Under the pieces are notes generated by a model, which saw nothing but the letters and a program-made list of their open reading frames with translations, was not told the origin of the DNA and did no database searches. The position numbers and the translations under genes were made by a program. Source: Antitrichia curtipendula (Eukaryota > Streptophyta > Bryopsida > Hypnales > Leucodontaceae). From it: a stretch of 64,000 nt of DNA. The stretch lies in NCBI GenBank assembly GCA_951230915.1, contig OX579637.1, forward strand, positions 7,502,001-7,566,000, given 5' to 3'. The stretch's first letter is position 1, and each line of letters starts with the position of its first letter. This document shows, piece after piece, positions 51,901 through 62,912 of the stretch.

Positions 51901-52464
51901 TAGTTCAAAAAAAGATACAAGTTGTCAATAATGCCCACATGTAGAATCCATGTTGGGATTCCATTCTTGCCGCAATATGCTAATTTTATTACGTGCATGA
52001 AATATTAAAAGGATCCGCCATGCCCTGTAGTTTGGGGATCCAAATTCAAATGTCAGGGAATTTGTTGGCCAATTGACTAGATCAAAACAATGTACAAGTT
52101 GTAAATAATCCCCACATGCAGAATAAATGCGGGGATTCCATTCTTGCCGCAATATGCTAATTTTATTACGTGCATGAAATATTAAAAAGATCCGCCATGC
52201 CCTGTAGTTTGGGTATCCAAATCCAAATATCATGGAATTTCTTGACCTATTGACTAGTTCCAAAAAATGTACAAGTTGTAAATAATCCCTACATGTAGAA
52301 TCCCTGTAGGGATTCCATTCTTGCCGCAATATGCTAATTTTAATACGTGCATGAAATATTAAAAGGATCCGCCATGCCCTGTAGTTTGGGGATCCAGATT
52401 CAAAAGTCATGGATTTCTCGCCCAATTGACTAGTTCCAAAAAATGTACAAGTTGTAAATAATCC
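45961..52464 (+). repeat. Amplification unit B, copy 2
   Basis: It repeats 39245-45748 almost perfectly. Near the right end, base 52398 is A as in copy 1 (45682), not G as at 47096. The transition to the next copy therefore lies to its right, and left of 52465, where CCCCACATG replaces the CCCTACATG of 45747-45755. Confidence 0.9.
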
Positions 52465-55400
52465 CCACATGTAGAATCCATGTACGGATTCCATTCTTGC
52501 CGAAATATTCTAATTTTATTACGTGCATAAAATATTAAAAGGATTTGCCATGCCCTGTAGTTTGGGGATCCAAATTCAAATGTCATGGAATTTGTTGGCC
52601 AATTGACTAGATCCAAAAAATGTACAAGTTGTAAATAATCCCCACATGTAGAATCCATATGGGGATTCCATTCCTGCCGCAATATGCTAATTTTATTACG
52701 TGCATGACATATTAAAAGGATCCGCCATGCCCTGTAGTTTGGGGATCCAAATCCAAATGTCATGGAATTTGTTGGCCAATTGACTAGATGAAAACAATGT
52801 ACAAGTTGTAAATAATCCCCACAAATAGAATCCATGTGGGGATTCCATTCTTGCCGCATTCTGCTAATTTTATTACGTGCATAAAATATTAAAAGGATCC
52901 GCCATGCCCTGTAGTTTGGGGATCCAAATTCAAATGTCATGGAATTTGTTGGCCAATTGACTAGATCAAAACAATGTACAAGTTGTAAAAAATCCCCACA
53001 TGTAGAATCCATATGGGGATTCCATTCTTGCCGCAGTATGCTAATTTTATTACGTGTATGAAATATTAAAAGGATCCGCCATGCCCTGTAGTTTGGGGAT
53101 CCAAATTCAAATGTCATGGAATTTGTTGGCCAATTGACTAGATTAAATTAATGTACAAGTTGTATATAATCCCCCCATGTAGAATCCATATGGGGATTCC
53201 ATTCTTGCCGCAGTATGCTAATTTTATTACGTGCATGAAGTATTAAAAGGATCCGCCATGCCCTGTAGTTTGGGGATCTAAATTCAAATGTCATGGAATT
53301 TCTTGGCCAATTGACTAGTTCCAAAAAATATACAAGTTGTAAATAATCCCCACATGTAGAATCCATGTGGGGATTCCATTCTTGCCGCAATATGCTAATT
53401 TTAATACGTGCATGAAATATTAAAAAGATCCGCCATGCCCTGTAGTTTGGGGATCCAAATCCAAATATCATGGAATTTGTTGGCCAATTGACTAGATCAA
53501 AAAATGTACAAGTTGTAAATAATCCCTACATGTAGAATCCCTGTAGGGATTCCATTCTTGCCGCAATATGCTAATTTTAATACGTGCATGAAATATTAAA
53601 AGGATCCTCCATGCCTTGTAGTTTGGGGATCCAAATTCAAATGTCATCGAAATTCTCGCCCAAGTGACAAGTTCAAAAGAATGTACAATTTGTAAATAAT
53701 TCCTACATATAGAATCCATGTGGGGATTCCATTCTTGCCGCAATATGCTAAATTTATTACGTGCATGAAATATTAAAAGGATCCGCCATGCCCTGGAGTT
53801 TGGAAATCCAGATTGAAATGTCATGGAATTTCTCGCCCAATTGACTAGTTCCAAAAAATGTACAAGTTGTAAATAATCCCCACATGTAGAATCCATGTGG
53901 GGATTCCATTCTTGCCGCAATATGCTAATTTTATTACGTGCATAAAATATTAAAAGGATCCGCCATGCCCTGGAGTTTGGGGATCCAAATTCAAATGTCA
54001 TGGAATTTGTTGGCCAATTGACTAGATCAAATTAATGTACAAGTTGTAAATAATCCCACATGTAGAATCCATGTGGGGATTCCATTCTTGCCGCAATATG
54101 CTAATTTTATTACGTGCATAAAATATTAAAAGGATCCGCCATGCCCTGTAGTTTGGGGATCCAAATTCAAATGTCAGGGAATTTGTTGGCCAATTGACTA
54201 GATCAAAACAATGTACAAGTTGTAAATAATCCCCAGATGTAGAATCCATGTGGGGATTCCATTCTTGCCGCAATATGCTAATTTTATTACGTGCATGAAA
54301 TATTAAAAGGATCCGCCATGCCCTGTAGTTTGGGGATCCAAATTCAAATGTCAGGGAATTTGTTGGCCAATTGACTAGATCAAAACAATGTACAAGTTGT
54401 AAATAATCCCCACATGCAGAATCCATGCGGGGATTCCATTCTTGCCGCAATATGCTAATTTTATTACGTGCATGAAATATTAAAAAGATCCGCCATGCCC
54501 TGTAGTTTGGGGATCCAAATCCAAATATCATGGAATTTCTTGACCTATTGACTAGTTCCAAAAAATGTACAAGTTGTAAATAATCCCTACATGTAGAATC
54601 CCTGTAGGGATTCCATTCTTGCCGCAATATGCTAATTTTAATACGTGCATGAAATATTAAAAGGATCCTCCATGCCCTGTAGTTTGGGGATCCAAATTCA
54701 AATGTCATGGAATTTCTCGACCTATTGACTAGTTCAATACAATGTACAAGTTGTAAATAATCCCCACATGAAATCCATGTAGGGATTCCATTCTTTCCGA
54801 AATATGCTAATTTTATTACGTGCATAAAATATTAAAAGGATCCGCCATGCCCTGTAGTTTGGGGATCCAAATTCAAATGTCATGGAATATGTTGGCCATT
54901 GACTAGTTCCAAAAAATGTACAAGCTGTAAATAATCCCCACATGTAGAATCCATGTGGGGATTCCATTCTTGCCGAAATATGCTAATTTTATTCCGTGCA
55001 TGAAATATTAAAAGGATTTGCCATGCCCTGTAGTTTGGGGATCCATATCCAAATGTCATGGAATTTGTTGGCCAATTGACTAGATCCAAAAAATGTACAA
55101 GTTGTAAATAATCCCCACATGTAGAATCCATATGGGGATTCCATTCCTGCCGCAATATGCTAATTTTATTACGTGCATAAAATTGTAAAAGGCTCCGCCA
55201 TGCCCTGTGGTTTGGGGATTCAAATTCAAATGTCATGGAATTTCTTGGCCAATTCACTAGTTCCAAAAAATGTACAAGTTGTAAATAATCCCCACATGTA
55301 GAATCCATGTGGGGATTCCATTCTTGCCGCAATATGCTAATTTTACTACGTGCATAAAATATTAAAAGGATCCGCCATGCCCTTTGGTTTTGAGATCCAA

Positions 55401-57289
55401 ATTCAAATGTCATGGAATTTGTTGGCTAATTAACTAGTTCCAAAAAATGTACAAGTTGTTAATAATCCCCACATGTAGAATCCCTGTGGGGACTCCATTC
55501 TTGCCGCAATATGCTAATTTTAATACGTGCATAAAATAGTTAAAGGATCCGCCATGCCCTATATTGTGGGGATCCAAATTCAAATGTCATGGAATTTGTT
55601 GGCTAATTGACTAGTTCCAAAAAATGTACAAGTTGTAAATAATCTGCACATGTAGAATCCGTGTGGGGATTCCGATCTTGCCGCAATATGGTAATTTTAT
55701 AACGTGCATAAAATAGAAAAAGGATCCGCCATGCCCTATAGTTTGGGGATCCAAATTCAAATGTCATGGAATTTGTTGGCTAATTGACTAGTTCCAAAAA
55801 ATGTACATGTTGTTAATAATCCCCACATGTAGAATCCATGTGGGGATTTCATTCTTGCCGCAATATGCTAATTTTAATACGTGCATAAAATAGTAAAAGG
55901 ATCCGCCATGCCCTGTAAATGGGGATCCAAATTCAAATGTCATGGAATTTGTTGGCCAATTGACTAGATCAAAACAATGTACAAGTTGTAAATAATCCCC
56001 ACATGTAGAATCCATGTGGGGATTTCATTCTTGCCGCAATATGCTAATTTTAATACGTGCATAAAATAGTAAAAGGATCCGCCATGCCCTGTAGTTTGGG
56101 GAACCAAATTCAAATGTCATGGAATTTGTTGGCCAATTGACTAGATCATAACAATGTACAAGTTGTAAATAATCCCCACATGTAGAATCCATGTGGGGAT
56201 TTCATTCTTGACGCAATATGCTAATTTTAATACGTGCATAAAATAGTAAAAGGATCCGCCATGCCCTGTAATTTGGGGATCCAAATTCAAATGTCATGGA
56301 ATTTGTTGGCCAATTGACTAGATCAAAACAATGTACAAGTTGTAAATAATCCCCACATGTAGAATCCATGTGGGGATTTCATTCTTGCCGCAATATGCTA
56401 ATTTTAATACGTGCATAAAATAGTAAAAGGATCCGCCATGCCCTGTAGTTTGGGGAACCAAATTCAAATGTCATGGAATTTGTTGGCCAATTGACTAGAT
56501 CATAACAATGTACAAGTTGTAAATAATCCCCACATGTAGAATCCATGTGGGGATTTCATTCTTGCCGCAATATGGTAATTTTAATACGTGCATAAAATAG
56601 TAAAAGGATCCGCCATGCCCTATAGTTTGGGGATCCAAATTCAAATGTCATGGAATTTGTTGGCCAATTGACTAGATCATAACAATGTACAAGTTGTAAA
56701 TAATCTGCACATGTAGAATCCATGTGGGGATTCCATTCTTGCCGCAATATGCTAATTTTATTACGTGCATGAAATAGTAAAAGGATCAACTACGCCTTGG
56801 AGTTTGGGAATCCAAATCCAAATGTCATGGAATTTCTTGGCCAATTGACTAGTTCAAAGATTGTTCAAGTTCTAAATAATCCCCACATTTAGAATCCATG
56901 TGGGGATTCCATTCTTGCCGCAATATGCTAATTTTAATACGTGCATAAAATAGTAAAAGGATCCGCCATGCCCTGTAGCTTGGGGATCCAAATTCAAATG
57001 TCATGGAATTTCTTGGCCAACTGACGAGTTCCAAAAAATGTACAAGTTGTAAATAATCCCTACATGTAGAATCCCTGTGGGCATTCCCTTCTTGCCGCAA
57101 TATGCTTATTTTATTACGTGCATGAAATATTAAAAGGATCCGCCATGCCCTGTAGTTTGGGGATCCAAATTCAAATGTCAGGGAATTTGTTGCCCAATTG
57201 ACTAGTTCAAAAAAAGATACAAGTTGTCAATAATGCCCACATGTAGAATCCATGTTGGGATTCCATTCTTGCCGCAATATGCTAATTTT
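52399..57289 (+). repeat. Amplification unit B, copy 3 (shortened at its left end by 8 monomers)
   Basis: It matches 47097-51987 at offset 5302 (30 monomers minus 8 nt). The unit is 1414 bp, or 8 monomers, shorter than the 6716-bp unit because it joins at a later position. The only other difference I noticed is A to T (51378/56680). Homology ends near 57289, where TTTTAATACGTGCATAAAACATT replaces TTTTATTACGTGCATGAAATATT. Confidence 0.9.
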
Positions 57290-60200
57290 AATACGTGCAT
57301 AAAACATTAAAAGGATCCGCCATGCCCTGTAATTTGGGGATCCAAATTCAAATGTCATGGAATTTGTTGGCTAATTGACTAGATCAAAACAATGTACAAG
57401 TTGTAAATAATCGCCACATGTAGAATCCATGTGGGGATTCCATTCTTGCCGCAATATGCTAAATTTATTACGTGCATGAAATATTAAAAGGATCCGCCAT
57501 GCCCTATAGTTTGGGGATCCAAATTCAAATGTCATGGAATTTCTTGGCCAATTGACTAGTTGAAAGAATGTACAAGTTGTAAATAATCCCTACATGTAGA
57601 ATCCTTGTGGGGATTCCATTCTTGCCGCAATATGCTAATTTTATGACGTGCATAAAATATTAAAAGGATCCGCCATGCCCTGTAGTTTGGGGATCCAAAT
57701 TCAAATGTCATCGAAATTCTCGCCCAAGTGACAAGTTCAAAAGAATGTACAAGTTGTAAATAATCCCCACATATAGAATCCATGTGGGGATTCCATTCTT
57801 GCCGCAATATGCTAAATTTATTACGTGCATGAAATATTAAGAGGATCCGCCATGCCCTATAGTTTGGGGATCCAAATTCAAATGTCATGGAATTTCTTGG
57901 CCAATTGACTAGTTCAAAGAATGTACAAGTTGTAAATAATCCCCACATGTAGAATCCATGTGGGGATTCCATTCTTGCCGCAATATGCTAATTTTATTAC
58001 GTGCATAAAATATTAAAAAGATCCGCTATGCCCTGTAGTTTGGGAATCCAGATTGAAATGTCATGGAATTTGTTGGCCAATTGACTAGTTCCAAAAAATG
58101 TACAAGTTGTAAATAATCCCCACATGTAGAATCCATGTGGGGATTCCATTTTTGCCGCAATATGCTAATTTTATTACGTGCATGAAATATTAAAAGGATC
58201 CGCCATGCCCTGTAGTTTGGGGATCCAAATTCAAATGTCATCGAAATTCTCGCCCAAGTGACAAGTTCAGAAGAATGTACAAGTTGTAAATAATCCCCAC
58301 ATATAGAATCCATGTGGGGATTCCATTCTTGCCGCAATATGCTAAATTTATTACGTGCATAAAATATTAATAGGATCCGCCATGCCCTATAGTTTGGGGA
58401 TCCAAATTCAAATGTCATGGAATTTCTTGGCCAATTGACTAGTTCAAAGAATGTACAAGTTGTAAATAATCCCTACATGTAGAATCCTTGTGGGGATTCC
58501 ATTCTTGCCGCAATATGCTAATTTTATTACGTGCATAAAGTATTAAAAAGATCCGCTATGCCCTGTAGTTTGGGAATCCAGATTGAAATGTCATGGAATT
58601 TCTCGCCCAATTGACTAGTTCCAAAAAATGTACAAGTTGTAAATAATCCCCACATGTAGAATCCATGTGGGGATTCCATTCTTGCCGCAATTTGCTAATT
58701 TTATTACGTGCAAAAAATATTAATAGGATCCGCCATGCCCTGTAGTTTGGGGACCCAAATTCAAATGTCATGGAATTTGTTGGCCAATTGACTAGATCAA
58801 ATTAATGTACAAGTTGTAAATAATCCCACATGTAGAATCCATGTGGGGATTCCATTCTTGCCGCAATATGCTAATTTTATTACGTGCATAAAATATTAAT
58901 AGGATCCGCCATGCCCTGTAGTTTGGGGATCCAAATTCAAATGTCATGGAATTTGTTGGCCAATTGACTAGATCAAAAAATGTACAAGTTGTAAATAATC
59001 CCCACATGTAGAATCCATGTGGGGATTCCATTCTTGCCGCAATATGCTAATTTTATTACGTGCATGAAATATTAAAAGGATCCGCCATGCCCTGTAGTTT
59101 GGGGATCCAAATTCAAATGTCATGGAATTTGTTGGCCAATTGACTAGATCAAAACAATGTACAAGTTGTAAATAATCCCCACATGTAGAATCCATGTGGG
59201 GATTCCATTCTTGCCGCAATATGCTTATTTTATTACGTGCGTAAAATATTAAAAGGATCCGCCATGCCCTGTAGTTTGGGGATCCAAATTCAAATTTCAT
59301 GGAACTTGTTGGCCAATTGACTAGATCAAAACAATGTACAAGTTATAAATAATCCCCACATGTAGAATGCATGTGGGGATTCCATTCTTGCCGCAATATG
59401 CTAATTTTATTGCGTGCATGAAATATTAAAAGGATCCGCCATGCCCTGTAGCTTGGGGATCCAAATTTAAATGTCATGGAATTTCTCGACCTATTGACCA
59501 GTTCAAAACAATGTACAAGTTGTAGATGATGCCCACATGTAGAATCCATGTGGGGATTCCATTCTTGCCGCAATATTCTAATTTTATTACGTGCATAAAA
59601 TATTAAAAGGATCCGCCATGCCCTGTAGTTTGGGGATCGAAATCTAAATGTCATGGAATTTGTTGGCCAATTGACTAGATCAAAACAATGTACAAGTTGT
59701 AAATAATCCTCACATGTAGAATCCATTTGGGGAGTCCATTCTTGCCGCAATATGTTAATTTTAATACGTGTATGAAATATTAAAAGGATCCGCCATGCCC
59801 TGTGGTTTGGGGATCCAAATTCAAATGTCATGGAATTGCTTGACCTGTTGACTAGGTCAAAAGAATGTAAAAATTGTAAATAATCCCTATATGTAGAATC
59901 CCTGTGGAGATTCCATTCTTGCCGCAGTATGCTAATTTTATTACGTGTATGAAATATTAAAAGGATCCGCCATGCCCTGTAGTTTGGGGATCCAAATTCA
60001 AATGTCATGGAATTTGTTGGCCAATTGACTAGATCCAAAAACTGTACAAGTTGTAAATAATCCCCACATGAGGAATCCATGTGGGGATTCCATTCTTGCC
60101 GAAATATTCTAATTTTATTACGTGCAGAAAATATTAAAAGGATTTGCCATGCCCTGTAGTTTGGGGATCTAAATTCAAATGTCATGGAATTTGTTGGCCA

Positions 60201-61439
60201 ATTGACTAGATCCAAAAAATGTACAAGTTGTAAATAATCCCCACATGTAGAATCCATATGGGGATTCCATTCCTGCCGCAATATGCTAATTTAATTACGT
60301 GCATGACATATTAAAAGGATCCGCCATGCCCTGTAGTTTGGGGATCCAAATCCAAATGTCATGGAATTTGTTGGCCAATTGACTAGATCAAAACAATGTA
60401 CAAGTTATAAATAATCCCCACATGTAGAATGCATGTGGGGATTCCATTCTTGCCGCAATATGCTAATTTTATTGCGTGCATGAAATATTAAAAGGATCCG
60501 CCATGCCCTGTAGTTTGGGGATCCAAATTTAAATGTCATGGAATTTCTCGACCTATTGACCAGTTCAAAACAATGTACAAGTTGTAGATGATGCCCACAT
60601 GTAGAATCCATGTGGGGATTCCATTCTTGCCGCAATATTCTAATTTTATTACGTGCATAAAATATTAAAAGGATCCGCCATGCCCTGTAGTTTGGAGATC
60701 GAAATCCAAATGTCATGGAATTTGTTGGCCAATTGACTAGATCAAAACAATGTACAAGTTGTAAATAATTCCTACAAGTAGAATCCCTGTGGGGATTCCA
60801 TTCTTGCCGCAATATGCTAATTTTAATACGTGCATAAAATATTAAAGGGATCTGCCATGCCCTGTAGTTTGGGGATCCAAATCCAAATGTCATGGAATTT
60901 GTTGGACAATTGACTAGTTCCAAAAAATGTACAAGTTGTAAATAATCCCCACATGTAGAATCCATGTGGGGATTCCATTCTTGCTGCAATATGCTAATTT
61001 TATTACGTGCAGAAAATATTAAAGGGATCCGCCATGCCCTGTATTTTGAGGATCCAAATTCAAATCTCATGGAATTTTTTGGCCAATTGAGTAGTTCCAA
61101 AAAATGTACAAGTTATAAATAATCCCCACATGAGGATTCCATGTCGGGATTCCATGTTTGCTGAAATATGCTAATTTTATTACGTGCATAAAATATTAAA
61201 AGGATCCGCCATGCCCTGTAGTTTGGGGATCCAAATTCAAATGTCATGGAATTTGTTGGCCAATTGACAAGATCAAAACAATGTACAAGTTGTAAATAAT
61301 CCCCACATGTAGAATCCATGTGGGGATTCCATTCTTGCCGCAATATTCTAATTTTATTACGTGCATAAAATATTAAAAGGATCCGCCATGCCCTGTAGTT
61401 TGGGGTTCTAAATTCAAATGTCATGGAATTTGTTGGCCA
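57290..61439 (+). repeat. Diverged right-hand stretch, no large recent duplication
   Basis: Monomers here mix the GTTGGCC, CTTGGCC and CATCGAAATTC subfamilies and carry many private changes, such as CATTTGGGGAGTCC near 59724, ACATGAGGAATCC near 60065, TTGCTGCAATATG near 60982 and CATGTCGGGATTCC near 61141. About 59280-59700 recurs at 60342-60762 (offset 1062, 6 monomers; marker TAGAATGCATGTGG). Otherwise no long block repeats. Confidence 0.8.
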
Positions 61440-62912
61440 ATTGACTTGTTCCAAATAATGTACAAGTTGTAAATAATCCCCACATGTAGAATCCATGTAG
61501 GGATTCCATTCTTGCCGGAATATGCTAATTTTATTACGTGCATGAAATATTAAAAGGAACCGCCATGCCCTGTAGTTTGGGGATCCAAATTCAAATGTCA
61601 TGGAATTTGTTGGCCAATTGACTTGTTCCAAAAAATGTACAAGTTGTAAATAATCCCCACCTGCAGAATCCATGTGGGGATTGCATTGTTGCCGCAATAT
61701 GCTAATTTTATTCCGTGCATGAAATATTAAAAGGATCCGCCATGCCCTGTAGTTTGGGGATCCAAATTCAAATGTCATGGAATTTGTTGGCCAATTGACT
61801 AGTTCCAAAAAATGTACAAGTTGTAAATAATCCCCACATGTAGAATCCATGTGGGGATTCCATTGTTGCCGCAATACGCTAAGTTTATTACGTGCATGAA
61901 ATATTAAAAGGATCCGCCATGGCCTGTAGTTTCGGGATCCAAATCCAAATGTCATGGAATTTGTTGGCCAATTGACTTGTTCCAAATAATGTACAAGTTG
62001 TAAATAATCCCCACATGTAGAATCCATGTAGGGATTCCATTCTTGCCGGAATATGCTAATTTTATTACGTGCATGAAATATTAAAAGGAACCGCCATGCC
62101 CTGTAGTTTGGGGATCCAAATTCAAATGTCATGGAATTTGTTGGCCAATTGACTTGTTCCAAAAAATGTACAAGTTGTAAATAATCCCCACCTGCAGAAT
62201 CCATGTGGGGATTGCATTGTTGCCGCAATATGCTAATTTTATTCCGTGCATGAAATATTAAAAGGATCCGCCATGCCCTGTAGTTTGGGGATCCAAATTC
62301 AAATGTCATGGAATTTGTTGGCCAATTGACTAGTTCCAAAAAATGTACAAGTTGTAAATAATCCCCACATGTAGAATCCATGTGGGGATTCCATTGTTGC
62401 CGCAATACGCTAAGTTTATTACGTGCATGAAATATTAAAAGGATCCGCCATGGCCTGTAGTTTCGGGATCCAAATCCAAATGTCATGGAATTTGTTGGCC
62501 AATTGACTTGTTCCAAAAAATGTACAAGTTGTAAATAATCCCCACCTGCAGAATCCATGTGGGGATTGCATTGTTGCCGCAATATGCTAATTTTATTACG
62601 TGCATGAAATATTAAAAGGATCCGCCATGCCCTGTAGTTTGAGGATCCAAATTCAAATGTCATGGGATTTGTTGGCCAATTGACTAGTTCCAAAAAATGT
62701 ACAAGTTGTAAATAATCCCCACATGTAGAATCCATGTGGGGATTCCATTGTTGCCGCAATATGCTAAGTTTATTACGTGCATGAAATATTAAAAGGATCC
62801 GCCATGGCCTGTAGTTTCGGGATCCAAATTCAAATGTCATGGAATTTGTTGGCCAATTGACTAGATGAAAACAATGTACAAGTTGTAAATAAATCCCACA
62901 TGTGGAATCCAT
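61113..62912 (-). other. Minus-strand open frame (599 codons) across about 10 monomers; not a gene
   Basis: It has the same 59-codon periodicity. It terminates at TAA (complement of 61113-61115), produced by a G-to-A change in AGTTGTAAAT to AGTTATAAAT. It spans the 531-bp trimer repeat and so contains repeated 177-residue blocks. No recognisable domain. Confidence 0.84.
61440..62501 (+). repeat. 531-bp trimer higher-order repeat, two tandem copies
   Basis: 61440-61970 and 61971-62501 are two copies of a three-monomer unit. Monomer 1 has CTTGTTCCAAATAATG, GCCGGAATATGC and AAAAGGAACCGCC. Monomer 2 has CACCTGCAGAATCC (CTGCAG at 61661 and 62192), GGGATTGCATTGTTGCC and TTCCGTGCATG. Monomer 3 has CAATACGCTAAGTTT and CATGGCCTGTAGTTTCGGG. 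I noticed no differences between the copies. Confidence 0.88.

Noticed and set aside
61915..61945. CENP-B box-like site in GTAGTTTCGGGATCC monomers
   Set aside because: TTCG is followed directly by GGATCC and lacks the spaced A and CGGG core; the motif exists only in a few monomers at the right end.
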